A DNA stretch of 47,548 bases from Bacteroidota bacterium (GCA_963169675.1 CAUJFJ010000076.1:1-47548); one strand, 5' to 3'; counted from the first letter of the stretch, positions 8,439-18,583 are shown. Program-made: numbers and translations. The notes: generated from the letters alone by a model not told the origin.

Positions 8439-11400
8439 ATGGTTACCATCCGGAAATCAACACAGGTTTTATTGTTTATCATTTTGTTTTTACCGGAATT
8501 TGTTTCGGGTCAGACATTAAAAAATTTCTCTCACGATAAAGTGAAATTTATCGCTGAGATGGAAGCATTTCTTCAGGCTACCAATAAAAAGGATGGCGAG
8601 AAACTGATGGAAAGATTTCTGATTCCCTGGAATGCCGGAAAATTCAGTCCCGCACAACAGGAAATTATTTATAATACCAGCGATGGTATGCTGAAAAAAA
8701 GATTAAAGGCATTTCCTGATTTCAGTAATTATTTGAATGCATTGATCGGATTTTCACAGAGCTCACAATCGACTCAGAGTTTCGATAACTGGCATGCAGG
8801 AATTGATAAGCTTTTGAAGGGATCAGTAAGAAACTTCAGTAATTATCTTGAAGTCTGTTACGATTTGTTTGCAACCAATACTTTATTCAGTTCTTCATCA
8901 ACCGTATGGAAATCGAATAATAACGGATATTCATTTGAATTCGATTCGCTTCCTAAAATAGTTTTTACCAATTTTAATCTTGCTTGTACTGCCAAATCAG
9001 ATTCCGCAGTTATTTACAATACCAAAGGAGCTTATTATCCGAATCTGAAACGGTTTTATGGTGTTGGAGGAACGGTGAACTGGTTACGTGCCGGATTACC
9101 TGCCGGTGATGTTTATGCAGATCTGAAAAAGTTTACAATTGATTTAACTGGATCTGATTTCGATGCAGATTCAGTGACCTTTTATAACCGACAGATTTTC
9201 AGTCAGCCACTCATTGGAAGATTATCGGAAAAAATACTGGCTAATGCAACTGTTGAATCTGCAACCTATCCCAGATTCAGATCTTACAATATGAATCTAG
9301 AAATTAAGGAACTTGTTAAGGATGCTTCTTACAAAGGTGGTTTTTCAATGCATGGTTCTAAAATGATTGGTTCCGGTGGTCGCGACAGGGCTGCATCGCT
9401 GATATTCAGCAGAAGCAACAAGCCTTTTCTGGCACTGAAGGCACAGAGTTTCGTCATTCGTCCTGAACGCATTGTATCCGATAATGCTACAGTTACTTTT
9501 TATCTGGGATCCGATTCTATTTACCATCCCGGACTGGAGTTTAAGTACATCTCCAAAGAGAGAGAATTATCCCTCATCCGCCCATCCGGCAAATCATCAG
9601 GTACACCATATTACAATTCTTTTCATGGTGTAGATATGTACTTCGATGCTATGGTATGGAAGATCGACGACCCGTTAATTGATATGAAAATGATCAGTGG
9701 TGAGGGTGAGGTGAAACTGGTATTTGAATCGGCTAATTTTTTCAGGGCGCAAAGATATCAGCGATTACAGGGACTTTCTGAAGTGAATCCTTTATACACC
9801 ATAAAAGCTTATGGAGAAAAGTATCAAACCAAGGTAATTGGAGTTTCGGAGTTTGCAGCGCATTTACGAATGGAAGAAGGTCAGATCAGGAATTTATTTC
9901 TGGCATTGAACAGTCAGGGTTTTCTGGCTTATGATGAAACCACCGATAAAGCCGTAATTAAAGACCGGTTATACTATTACCTCAGTGCAAGCGTGGGTAA
10001 AACGGATTACGATATTATTGAATTTTCTTCACAGATCAGTGGTAAACCGAATGCTACACTGAATCTGTTGAATTATGATATCAATATGCGAGGAGTTTCC
10101 CGGGTAGCGCTCAGTGATACGCAAAATGTTTTTGTGGTTCCTACTGAACAGGAAATTACACTTCAGAAAAACAGGAATTTCACATTTGATGGTCGTGTAC
10201 ATGCAGGGCGGTTTGATTTTGTTGGGAAAGAATTTGCCTTTAATTATGAAGAATTCAATTTGCATCTTAAAGCAGTTGATTCACTTAGTATGAAGATTCC
10301 GAGTGAAGAAGTTATGCCAGACGGCAGAGTGCGTTTGATTCCTATCCGAAGTGTATTGCAAAATGTTACCGGATACCTGAGCATCGATCGCGCCACCAAT
10401 AAATCATCCTATCAGAAGAGTTCTGAATACCCGGTATTCAAGAGTGACAAGCAGTCGTATGTCTATTATGACTACCCGTATATTTTCAATAGTGTTTATA
10501 ACAGAAATAGTTTCTATTTCCAGGTTGATCCGTTCACCATTGATAGTCTTGATAATTTCAAACCGGAAGGTCTTACCTTTGATGGAAATCTGGTTTCAGC
10601 AGGTATTTTCCCGGATATTACGGAGCAACTTTCCATTCAGCAGGATTATTCGCTTGGTTTCAAACGGGTATTGGGTGACGAAGGATTACCGGCTTATGCA
10701 GGAAAAGGAACATACTATGAAAAGTTAAATTTGAGTAATAACGGTTTACGTGGAGGAGGAAGGATTAATTACCTGAACTCAAACAGTGAGTCAAAAGACA
10801 TCGTATTCTTTCCGGATTCTGCCAATGCCGATATCGATGACTTTGCCATGGTGCGAAAAGTTATTGCGGGAACCGAATATCCTTCAGGTAAAGCAACTGA
10901 TATTTACATGAACTGGCGCCCAAAGCAGGATAAAATGTTTCTTTACAAAAAGGCAAACAACTTCAGCATGTACGATGGTAGGGTAGATCATGATGGTGAT
11001 CTGGTCCTCGCACGTAGCGGTTTGACAGGATCGGGTACAATTTCGTTTGAACAGGCTCAGATTTTATCACAAATTTTTGAATTCAAGGGAATCACTCTTA
11101 AAGCTGATACTTCCGACTTCCGTCTTAAGTCGAGCGATTCGGGAATACTTGCACTTTCAACCACCAACATGAAATCGTTCATCGATTTCGATAAGCGATT
11201 TGGTGAATTTGCTTCGAATGGTACCGGTTCTTATGTGACATTCCCGTTGAATCAGTATATCTGTTACATTGAAAAATTCAAATGGTTAATGGATGATAAG
11301 AATGTGGAGTTTGGTATGACTGTAGCTGCTAAGGACAAAACGGAAATGAATATTGCCGGCTCCGAATTTGTTTCCATTAACCCTAGTCAGGATTCGCTGC

Positions 11401-12920
11401 GATGGTTTTCTCCCGATGCATCCTATAATCTCACCGATTATCTGATTAAAGCAAAAGATGTAAAAGAGATTAATGTCGCCGATGCTTCTATAATTCCAGG
11501 CGATGGCAAAGTGGTAATTGAAAAGAGTACTTATATAAGGACTTTGGTAGATGCTAAAGTGGTTGCAAATACATCAACCCGTTATCATACCATGATGAAT
11601 TCAACCATCAATATCACCAGCAGGAAAAATTATTCCGGTGCCGGTGATTATGAATATGTGGATCAGTTAAAAGTGAAACATTTATTGCGGCTTACGCAAA
11701 TTGGTGTTGACACCTCTTATCAGACATTTGCAAATGGTGATATCCCGGATTCTCTGAACTTTATGTTGAGTCCGAACATTCAATACAAAGGAAGGTTATC
11801 GATTCAGGCATCCCGTCAAAGTCCGTTTTTCCGTGGATTTGCCCGCGCCAATCACAATTGTACAGCACTTAGGCAGAACTGGTTCGGATTTGCTGCAGAA
11901 ATTGATCCTAAAGGTGTGAATGTACCAGTGCGTTCTCCATTGAATGAGAATGGTGAGAAGTTGTATTCTTCTATATTCTTTGGTAAAGATTCAGCGAATG
12001 TTTATGCAACATTTATGTCTGCAAAACGAAGTGCCTCTGATCAGGAAATAGTTTCAGCAGAAGGTTTGCTGTCGTATGATAATTCGAGTAAAGAGTTCCG
12101 CTTGATGCCACCTCCGGAAGAGACAGGTAAGAAAGAGAAGGAATCGAAAGATGCTCCTGAAAAACCTTTCAATACAGGGAATGCCTTTGCTTTGGATGAT
12201 GTGAATTGTTCTTTCCGTGGAGACGGAAATATTAATATGGGAGCCAACTTTGGTCAGCTTAAAACCAAAACAATCGGAGTAGCGAAATTCGATCCGGTTC
12301 AGGATACCTTGTATTTTGATGTGATGGCTGATCTCGATTTCTTCTTCAATCAGGATGCCTTGAAATTGATAGCTGATCTGATGTTAACTTTCCCAACATT
12401 ACCTCCAACCAACGACAATCGTCCGGAATACCAAAATGGTTTGAGAGTATTATTGGGACGTGAAGCAGCAGATAAATACATTTCTGATATCAGTTTATAT
12501 GGAGCACCTAAGAAATTGCCTGAAGAAATGCAGCATTCAATCTTCCTAACGGATCTGAAATTGTATTGGCAAAAAGAAAGTTTGTCGTATAAATCTGTAG
12601 GCCCAATCGGAATTGGTTACATGGGTAAGCAGCAAGTCAATAGAATGGTTAAGGGTTATTTCGAAATCGCCAGAAAGCGTTCGGGAGACCAATTCAATCT
12701 GTATTTTGAGTTAGATGGCAACACCTGGGTTTACTTCAATTATCAAAGAGGAGTTTTACAGGCTATTGCATCCGACCCTAAATTTAACGAGACCATTGAT
12801 GCAATGAAGCCTGATAAAAGAGTTGCTGATGAAAAAGGTGGTTTAGCGCCATATCAGTTCCTGCTTTCGACCGATCGTAAGAAGAATGAATTCCTGAAAA
12901 GAGCTGAAAACAGGGAGTAA
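8439..12920 (+). CDS. Very large exported protein of unknown function
   Basis: I do not recognise this 1493-residue protein. It starts with a clear Sec signal peptide (hydrophobic core LLFIILFLPEFVSG, likely cut near residue 27). The rest is hydrophilic, rich in Ser, Asp, Asn, Tyr and Phe, with no internal membrane helix, no obvious Cys pairs and no T9SS sorting domain at its C-terminus. Many segments look like repeated amphipathic beta strands, such as GRVDHDGDLVLARSGLTG, GSGTISFEQAQIL, NNGLRGGGRINYLNS and NATVTFYLGSDSIYHPG. This is the texture of a long beta-rich periplasmic or surface scaffold and is loosely reminiscent of AsmA/TamB-type proteins; that comparison is only an impression. A charged Glu/Lys/Pro segment lies near residues 1228-1245. 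The ATG at 8439 is preferred to an in-frame TTG at 8430. It follows prmA by 13 bp and is probably co-transcribed. Confidence 0.75.
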   Translation: MVTIRKSTQVLLFIILFLPEFVSGQTLKNFSHDKVKFIAEMEAFLQATNKKDGEKLMERFLIPWNAGKFSPAQQEIIYNTSDGMLKKRLKAFPDFSNYLNALIGFSQSSQSTQSFDNWHAGIDKLLKGSVRNFSNYLEVCYDLFATNTLFSSSSTVWKSNNNGYSFEFDSLPKIVFTNFNLACTAKSDSAVIYNTKGAYYPNLKRFYGVGGTVNWLRAGLPAGDVYADLKKFTIDLTGSDFDADSVTFYNRQIFSQPLIGRLSEKILANATVESATYPRFRSYNMNLEIKELVKDASYKGGFSMHGSKMIGSGGRDRAASLIFSRSNKPFLALKAQSFVIRPERIVSDNATVTFYLGSDSIYHPGLEFKYISKERELSLIRPSGKSSGTPYYNSFHGVDMYFDAMVWKIDDPLIDMKMISGEGEVKLVFESANFFRAQRYQRLQGLSEVNPLYTIKAYGEKYQTKVIGVSEFAAHLRMEEGQIRNLFLALNSQGFLAYDETTDKAVIKDRLYYYLSASVGKTDYDIIEFSSQISGKPNATLNLLNYDINMRGVSRVALSDTQNVFVVPTEQEITLQKNRNFTFDGRVHAGRFDFVGKEFAFNYEEFNLHLKAVDSLSMKIPSEEVMPDGRVRLIPIRSVLQNVTGYLSIDRATNKSSYQKSSEYPVFKSDKQSYVYYDYPYIFNSVYNRNSFYFQVDPFTIDSLDNFKPEGLTFDGNLVSAGIFPDITEQLSIQQDYSLGFKRVLGDEGLPAYAGKGTYYEKLNLSNNGLRGGGRINYLNSNSESKDIVFFPDSANADIDDFAMVRKVIAGTEYPSGKATDIYMNWRPKQDKMFLYKKANNFSMYDGRVDHDGDLVLARSGLTGSGTISFEQAQILSQIFEFKGITLKADTSDFRLKSSDSGILALSTTNMKSFIDFDKRFGEFASNGTGSYVTFPLNQYICYIEKFKWLMDDKNVEFGMTVAAKDKTEMNIAGSEFVSINPSQDSLRWFSPDASYNLTDYLIKAKDVKEINVADASIIPGDGKVVIEKSTYIRTLVDAKVVANTSTRYHTMMNSTINITSRKNYSGAGDYEYVDQLKVKHLLRLTQIGVDTSYQTFANGDIPDSLNFMLSPNIQYKGRLSIQASRQSPFFRGFARANHNCTALRQNWFGFAAEIDPKGVNVPVRSPLNENGEKLYSSIFFGKDSANVYATFMSAKRSASDQEIVSAEGLLSYDNSSKEFRLMPPPEETGKKEKESKDAPEKPFNTGNAFALDDVNCSFRGDGNINMGANFGQLKTKTIGVAKFDPVQDTLYFDVMADLDFFFNQDALKLIADLMLTFPTLPPTNDNRPEYQNGLRVLLGREAADKYISDISLYGAPKKLPEEMQHSIFLTDLKLYWQKESLSYKSVGPIGIGYMGKQQVNRMVKGYFEIARKRSGDQFNLYFELDGNTWVYFNYQRGVLQAIASDPKFNETIDAMKPDKRVADEKGGLAPYQFLLSTDRKKNEFLKRAENRE

Positions 12921-13046
12921 CAAGGGATCCATACAGTTTGGTTCGCACTGAAAGTAGGAGACTTTTGAAGCTTCTTATTTCAGTGAGAAGGTCATCATTG
13001 TTGTATAGTGATATAACACTGTTGCGGAAACCCGAGCAATAATTTC

Positions 13047-13054
13047 TATATTTG
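13047..13054 (+). promoter_or_regulatory. -7 element of plsY
   Basis: TATATTTG matches TAnnTTTG, 22 bp before the GTG start of plsY. No convincing -33 TTG is seen at 19-21 bp. The 156-bp gap holding it otherwise shows nothing I can name. Confidence 0.55.
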
Positions 13055-13076
13055 GCGAAATTAGGAATACCAAAAC

Positions 13077-13736
13077 GTGATAAACGGAGAAAATCTGTTA
13101 GCCCTTGCCATTGCCTACCTCATAGGGTCGATCCCTTCTGCTGTATGGATTGGAAAGGCCATGTGTGGCATTGATGTCAGAGAGTACGGCAGCGGAAATG
13201 CCGGGGCAACCAACACTTTCAGGGTTTTAGGCAAAAAGGCAGGCATTCCGGTACTGATTGTTGACATTGCCAAAGGCTATTTTGCGCTTCAATTGGCCCA
13301 AGTAATAGGTAACTATTTGCCTGGAACACAGCAATATGTGAATTTTAAGTTGGCTCTTGGAATAGCTGCTCTATTAGGTCATATTTTTCCGGTCTTTGCA
13401 GGTTTTCGCGGAGGAAAAGGAGTAGCTACCTTGTTGGGGATTTTAATTGGAGTTCAACCGGTTGCGGCATTAATCTGTACCGGAATATTTATCGTTATTT
13501 TGATTATAAGTGGTTATGTATCACTCAGTTCCATGTCAACAGCCCTTGCATATCCTTTTATTATCATGTTGGTTTTGAACGAAACCATTCCAACTGTAAA
13601 CATTTTTGCCATGGCAGTAACTGTTCTCGTGTTAATAACCCATCAGAAAAATATTGAAAGGCTACTGCGCGGAACTGAATCTAAAGTAGCATTTTTGAGA
13701 AGAAAATCACCGCCTCCGGGCGAGTCATCTAATTGA
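13077..13736 (+). CDS. plsY: Acyl-phosphate:glycerol-3-phosphate acyltransferase
   Basis: A 219-residue inner-membrane enzyme that transfers an acyl group from acyl-phosphate to glycerol-3-phosphate, the first committed step of phospholipid synthesis. The family motifs are present: AYLIGSIPSAVWIGK, the glycine-rich YGSGNAGATNTFRVLGKKAG, and GHIFPVFAGFRGGKGVAT. Around five hydrophobic helices fit the known topology. The start is GTG, placed 22 bp after a perfect -7 element. The C-terminal 20 residues are basic and cytoplasmic. PlsX, which makes the acyl-phosphate, is not in the window. Confidence 0.95.
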   Translation: MINGENLLALAIAYLIGSIPSAVWIGKAMCGIDVREYGSGNAGATNTFRVLGKKAGIPVLIVDIAKGYFALQLAQVIGNYLPGTQQYVNFKLALGIAALLGHIFPVFAGFRGGKGVATLLGILIGVQPVAALICTGIFIVILIISGYVSLSSMSTALAYPFIIMLVLNETIPTVNIFAMAVTVLVLITHQKNIERLLRGTESKVAFLRRKSPPPGESSN

Positions 13737-13792
13737 CGCTGTGTAACAAGTGTTATTGATAGCCGTATAACGGGCAACTAATTTATTAAGTC

Positions 13793-16700
13793 ATGTTGAA
13801 CCGAACAGGGAAACCAGCTCTTCTGCCCATGTTGATGTTGTTTCTATCGATTTCTACCGGCATTTTTGCTCAGGCAGGTTATAAATCGGAAGAAGAACTG
13901 ATTAAAAGTGCAGAGAAATTTTTCTCGGAAAAGAACTATGAAAAAGCCTTTCCGCTCTTTTCACAGATAGTCAGTAACCGCCCCGATAATTCTTACTACA
14001 ATTATTGTCTGGGAGTTTGCATCATGAAAGCAGGCACCGATAAAGCTGAAGCTATTCGTTTTTTAGATATTGCTACTAAATCTCCTCAAAATCCATCCGA
14101 CAGTTGGCTGTATCTCGGGAATGCATTTCATCAATCTTATCGATACGAAGAGGCAATAGCAGCCTATGAAAATTTTAAATTAAACGGTGGACGGTCGTCG
14201 TGGAATAATGCCAAAGGTGATTTGCTGATCAAAATGTGCCGCAATGGAATCATGATGAAGAATGATTTGTCGATGAATCGTCACCGTATTCTTGAAAAAG
14301 CAGAAATAGAAGGAGCCGATTTTTATACTTTATACAAAAACCTGAATGATTGGGGACGCTTTTTGAAACTTCCCAAGGAATACGAAGATAAGAATACCAA
14401 AGAGCGTCCTGAAAGCGCCTATTTATTTTTGGCAACTAAGGGCAATGTAATGATGTATGCCAATACCGGCAAGTCGTCTGATCGTGGATTTGATGTCTTT
14501 AAGGTTATCAAGGATCAGAAAGGATTATGGACTTTCCCGGAGGCACTGGCTGAAATAATTAATACTTCAGGTGATGAAGCCTTTCCGGTTATTATTAATG
14601 AAGGGAAAACAATTTTCTTCAGTTCGCGTGGTGACAAAAGTACCGGCGGCTACGATGTTTTTCGTTCCGATCTCAATGAAAGCACCGGATCCTGGTCTGA
14701 ACCGGTCTCCTTAGGCCCTCCTGTGAATTCTCCTGCCGACGATTACTATTACCTTCCATCAGCTGATAATTCCATAGCCTATTTTGCTTCCAATCGGGAA
14801 TCGAGTGGCACCAAATGTCATGTTTACAAAGCATCCATCATTCGGGAAGATCGCAATTTTGTGGCTATATCAGGACTCTTCAATTGTGTTGCCGGCCTCG
14901 ATTTATCGGATGCAAAAGTTACTATTCTTGATCCCAATAACCGTGCTATTGTAGCCGAATTCCGCACCCCTTCACAACAGGGAGATTATCATCTGAAACT
15001 TACTTCAGGAACCAAATATATTTATCAGGTTGAACTGGTTGGTTTTAATTCTCAGGAGCAATTGGTTGATTTAGCTGCATACTCAAGTCTTGAATTGATT
15101 CAGGAAATTTTGCTGGTGAGAACCGATCAGGGTAAAGAAGTGATGAATATTACCAACCGCATACCTGTTAAGAGTGATGTTGTAGCACAAAATAATGAAC
15201 AGAAATTGTTGCAGGTAGGAGCTGCACCGGGAGGTGTTGAATCCAGAATGGCAACTCGAAATACTCAAGCTGTTAATGCGGTTGCTAAAGAAGATGAAGA
15301 AATGGTTCTGGCAAGCGCACAACCGATTTCCGATAAAACTGCTTCCGGTTCAAAGTCTAATGAAATTAGCAGCAATAAAACATCAGAAAACAATCCCGCT
15401 ACAGCGGAAAATGAAAGTAACCGGACTGCATCATCTAATTCCGATAGTGCAGTTGAAAATTCTAAAGCAGGTTCAACAAATTCAGAAACCACACCAGCAG
15501 GAGATCAAAAGTCTGCAACCAACAAGGGTCAAACAAATAACAATACCCAACCATCATCCAATGATGAGGTAAGTAAAAATGGCGTGGCATTAAAGTCGGA
15601 TGGTGACAAAAACAACAATGTTGTAACACCAAAAATTGAAAATGTCTCAGAAAATAATTCTATAACCAACAATGAATCTGTCGCTGAAAAAAACACGGCT
15701 TCAGGAACTAAAACCAACGAATCAGGAAGTCAGGTTAAAAATAATCAGACTGATGTAGTTAAGAATACAGAATCAAAAAATGGTTCTGCTGGAAATGAAA
15801 CTAAAAATGCAATTGCTGAAAGTGATTCAAATGCTACTGAAGGAACTGCTCAAGTAAAAGCAGGTTCAACAGATGCAAGTCAATCTTCTGAAAAATCAAA
15901 ATCACAAAATACTAATCAACCTGAAGCAAAACAGATTCCAGACGGAAAATCAACCAGCAAAGAGACTGAACCTTTGGTGGCTGTTTTGTCAACTCAAGAG
16001 TTAAATAATAACAATGCAGGAAATGCTGATCAACCAGCATCTGAAACACAACAAAAGGAAAGCAAACCTGCAAATAGTGATCCTTCAACAAATTCAACTT
16101 CCGCAAATAAAAATTTAGCAAATTCAACTTCCGATAAAAGTTCATCAGAGGTACCTGTTTCGAATGTAACACCAGGGACTGTAACTTCAGAAAAACCGAA
16201 TTCATCACCTGCATCTTCAAAATCTTCAGCACCTACTTCTGAGAATGAAAGCAGTAAAAAATCAAGTGATGCTACCGGAACAGATGCTATGGCTCAACAG
16301 CATGTAGTCACTCCTTCGGGCGACACAAATAATCAAGCAGTCGATGCATCCGTTGCAAAGAACAACACAACTACATCTTCACAAAATACCACAGCGGTTT
16401 CATCACAGAATGAAAATTCCGGATCAACGCAATCCAAATCTGTGGATCCTTCAGAACAAGCTGTTTCGGTAAATTCAACTTCAGCAACCAATGCTGAACA
16501 TGGAACACCAACTACTGAAAAATCAACTGGTGAAAAAGTTCAGGATAGCAGGGTGGATGCTAATGTGAAAGACAATGATGCAGTAGCTGAAACGAATAAA
16601 TCAAAAGACACACAAACTGCTTCTGTAGATAATTCCGGTAGTATACCTTCCAAATCTTCAGAGACTAGCAACGATAAAAATGTTGCCTCTTCAAATACAC

Positions 16701-17638
16701 AAAAAGGTGAAAACACTAACGGAAACACCCAGGGAGATGAAGCTACTGTAAGTAGTGCACAGAAAACGGATCAAGGTAGTGAACCGAATTCTTCTCCAGT
16801 CGCAACAACAGCTTCTGATACAGCCAATAATCAGGTTGCTGCAACTAATTCCAATCCGAAATCAACAGAAAGCCCTTCAACAAATAATGCTGGAGCAGCA
16901 AATAAAAATGGTTCAGTTAATTCCGGATCAGAGAATACCAATGTGAAAAAGAATTCATCAAGCGATGATAATTCTAATTCAAATGTTGATCAGTCAGGAA
17001 AGGCAAATTCTGCAACGTCCTATGTTTTACCTGCCGATCCGGCAACTAATCAGACAGGAACATCTTCTACGGAATCAAATTCCGGTTCACCGGTTGTAAA
17101 AAATCAGGCAAGCACTTCAAGTGAATCTGAAAGTCAGACTGGCAACAAAAATGCACCAGTAGCAGAAAACCAAAGCAATGTAAGTAGCAACAATTCTGAA
17201 ACGGGCTCAGCCGAAAGTGCTAAAGCTGATCAGAAAAACAAAAAGAAGGGCAGCGGATTATTTGGAAGAAAGAAACAGGATGACAAAGTTGACGAACGAC
17301 CCGTTGCTGAGGTGGTAATTCCGGATGCTGACAGTTTGACAAAAGCTGAAGCAGCCTTGTATAAAAATCTTGTTTTCCGCGTTCAATTGGGTGCATATAA
17401 AGATCGTAGTGTTGAAGATTTGAAAAAGAAATTTGAAGCTATGGGACTGAAGGATCTTGTTTATGTAAAAAATGAAGTAGGTCTTTTATTGGTAATGACC
17501 GGAAGTGAAAGTTCCTATGAAGCAGCGCTGGCATTGAAGGCCGATATGATAGGAAAAGGTGTTGCCGATGCATTCATCGTAGTTTATTCGGAAGGTGCCC
17601 GATTACCTGTCCAGATGGTAGTGCAGCCGGCGGAATAA
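13793..17638 (+). CDS. Envelope protein: TPR, PD40 propeller, CRD-like domain, long disordered linker, SPOR domain
   Basis: A 1281-residue exported protein (signal peptide about 1-27, LMLFLSISTGIFAQ). In order: TPR-type helical repeats at about 35-130; a beta-propeller of PD40/WD40-like blades at about 205-345 (GDEAFPVIINEGKTIFFSS and YYYLPSADNSIAYFASN); a carboxypeptidase-regulatory-like beta sandwich at about 352-440; a Ser/Asn/Thr/Ala/Glu/Lys linker of roughly 680 residues (about 470-1150); a short basic patch (KNKKKGSGLFGRKKQ); and a C-terminal SPOR domain (about 1190-1265, FRVQLGAYKDRSVEDLKKKF). TPR-propeller-CRD is also the front half of PorE, the T9SS component that anchors to peptidoglycan through an OmpA-like domain; here a SPOR domain, which binds denuded glycan strands, takes that place. 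I infer a periplasmic or outer-membrane protein tethered to the wall, perhaps near division sites. It follows plsY by 56 bp. Confidence 0.85.
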   Translation: MLNRTGKPALLPMLMLFLSISTGIFAQAGYKSEEELIKSAEKFFSEKNYEKAFPLFSQIVSNRPDNSYYNYCLGVCIMKAGTDKAEAIRFLDIATKSPQNPSDSWLYLGNAFHQSYRYEEAIAAYENFKLNGGRSSWNNAKGDLLIKMCRNGIMMKNDLSMNRHRILEKAEIEGADFYTLYKNLNDWGRFLKLPKEYEDKNTKERPESAYLFLATKGNVMMYANTGKSSDRGFDVFKVIKDQKGLWTFPEALAEIINTSGDEAFPVIINEGKTIFFSSRGDKSTGGYDVFRSDLNESTGSWSEPVSLGPPVNSPADDYYYLPSADNSIAYFASNRESSGTKCHVYKASIIREDRNFVAISGLFNCVAGLDLSDAKVTILDPNNRAIVAEFRTPSQQGDYHLKLTSGTKYIYQVELVGFNSQEQLVDLAAYSSLELIQEILLVRTDQGKEVMNITNRIPVKSDVVAQNNEQKLLQVGAAPGGVESRMATRNTQAVNAVAKEDEEMVLASAQPISDKTASGSKSNEISSNKTSENNPATAENESNRTASSNSDSAVENSKAGSTNSETTPAGDQKSATNKGQTNNNTQPSSNDEVSKNGVALKSDGDKNNNVVTPKIENVSENNSITNNESVAEKNTASGTKTNESGSQVKNNQTDVVKNTESKNGSAGNETKNAIAESDSNATEGTAQVKAGSTDASQSSEKSKSQNTNQPEAKQIPDGKSTSKETEPLVAVLSTQELNNNNAGNADQPASETQQKESKPANSDPSTNSTSANKNLANSTSDKSSSEVPVSNVTPGTVTSEKPNSSPASSKSSAPTSENESSKKSSDATGTDAMAQQHVVTPSGDTNNQAVDASVAKNNTTTSSQNTTAVSSQNENSGSTQSKSVDPSEQAVSVNSTSATNAEHGTPTTEKSTGEKVQDSRVDANVKDNDAVAETNKSKDTQTASVDNSGSIPSKSSETSNDKNVASSNTQKGENTNGNTQGDEATVSSAQKTDQGSEPNSSPVATTASDTANNQVAATNSNPKSTESPSTNNAGAANKNGSVNSGSENTNVKKNSSSDDNSNSNVDQSGKANSATSYVLPADPATNQTGTSSTESNSGSPVVKNQASTSSESESQTGNKNAPVAENQSNVSSNNSETGSAESAKADQKNKKKGSGLFGRKKQDDKVDERPVAEVVIPDADSLTKAEAALYKNLVFRVQLGAYKDRSVEDLKKKFEAMGLKDLVYVKNEVGLLLVMTGSESSYEAALALKADMIGKGVADAFIVVYSEGARLPVQMVVQPAE

Positions 17639-17690
17639 AATTGTTAATGTTTGCTAATCGCTTCTTTCTGAGCATTTACTGAAAATGCAA

Positions 17691-17722
17691 TTTGTAAATT
17701 TGAAATAAAATTCTTAGCTTTG
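17691..17722 (+). promoter_or_regulatory. Complete -33/-7 promoter for clpS
   Basis: TTTG at 17691-17694 and TAGCTTTG at 17715-17722 are 20 bp apart, a standard Bacteroidota promoter. The clpS ATG is 26 bp after the -7 element. Confidence 0.65.
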
Positions 17723-17748
17723 TTGAAGTACCATGGATCCACAGACTC

Positions 17749-18027
17749 ATGCAAAACAACAAAACTCAAGAAGAATTTAGTCTGGTAATTGACCCTGAGG
17801 TTAAACCCGACAACCACCTGGTTATTTATAACGATGATGTCAATACTTTTGATTTTGTTATTGAATCATTGATTAATGTCTGCAAACATGAACGTGTTCA
17901 GGCAGAACAATGCACTTACATCATCCACTACAGTGGAAAATGTTCAGTGAAAGATGGTGATTTTAAGCGCCTTCAGCCAATGTGTGAAGCATTGCTCGAC
18001 AGAGGGTTGTCGGCCTCCATTGAATAA
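17749..18027 (+). CDS. clpS: ClpS N-end-rule adaptor for the Clp protease
   Basis: A 92-residue cytoplasmic adaptor that binds N-degron substrates and hands them to the ClpA/ClpC-type unfoldase of ClpP. The family pattern is clear: HLVIYNDDVNTFDFVIESL (the NDD motif contacts the substrate alpha-amino group), then CKHERVQAEQC with a following IHYSGKCSVKDGDF, and LLDRGLSASIE at the end. The length is usual. An upstream out-of-frame ATG at 17733 is not used, because that frame ends after a few codons. It has its own promoter and is followed by nfeD after 56 bp. No Clp protease subunit lies nearby; ClpB in this window is a disaggregase and not its partner. Confidence 0.93.
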   Translation: MQNNKTQEEFSLVIDPEVKPDNHLVIYNDDVNTFDFVIESLINVCKHERVQAEQCTYIIHYSGKCSVKDGDFKRLQPMCEALLDRGLSASIE

Positions 18028-18083
18028 CATACAAGCAATTCTTTTTTTTATTACTTTCACCGGATAAACTATTTTCAGGCTGT

Positions 18084-18551
18084 ATGGTTTTAATCATTGG
18101 TTTAATTGTTATAGGGATAGTATTGCTGGTACTTGAGATTCTGGTATTGCCGGGATTGATTGCAGGTATCATAGGTGGAATATTCCTGTTAATTGCTATT
18201 ATCTGGATGTACAGTTCTGAGGGAGATACTGCAGGTCACATTACGCTGGTAAGTACCTTTGCAGTAACTGCAGCAGCCATTTATTGGTCGTTAAAATCGA
18301 GGATGTGGAACAGGTTTGGGTTGAAAGATACGATTGACAGCAAAGTGAATGATGTTGCTTCATTGAACATATTGGTTGGAGCAGAAGGATTAACTGTATC
18401 CGCATTACGTCCATCAGGAACCATTGTAATCGACAATCAGAAAGTAGAAGCACAATCGAATGGCGAATTGATTGATGCCGGAACTAAAGTTATAGTATTG
18501 GAATCATTGCCAAACAAAGTAATTGTTAAAACAAAAGTCACACCACTCTGA
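18084..18551 (+). CDS. NfeD-like membrane protein
   Basis: A 155-residue protein with two or three hydrophobic segments (about 2-22, 25-44 and 52-70) followed by a soluble C-terminal beta domain of about 65 residues (LVGAEGLTVSALRPSGTIVI to KVIVKTKV), which fits the OB-fold NfeD domain. Short NfeD proteins are typically encoded beside flotillin-like proteins and are thought to act with them in membrane microdomains. Here floA follows after 32 bp on the same strand, the classic pairing. The length fits the short NfeD class without the ClpP-like protease domain. Confidence 0.85.
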   Translation: MVLIIGLIVIGIVLLVLEILVLPGLIAGIIGGIFLLIAIIWMYSSEGDTAGHITLVSTFAVTAAAIYWSLKSRMWNRFGLKDTIDSKVNDVASLNILVGAEGLTVSALRPSGTIVIDNQKVEAQSNGELIDAGTKVIVLESLPNKVIVKTKVTPL

Positions 18552-18583
18552 AATTATATATAACCTGATAAACACCTGAACCG

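Noticed and set aside
15234-15572. Open frames in other phases within the disordered linker of the SPOR protein (also 15912-16232 on the minus strand)
   Set aside because: They arise from the low-complexity Asn/Ser/Thr codons of the real gene; their translations are low-complexity Gln/Leu/Lys strings without any domain.
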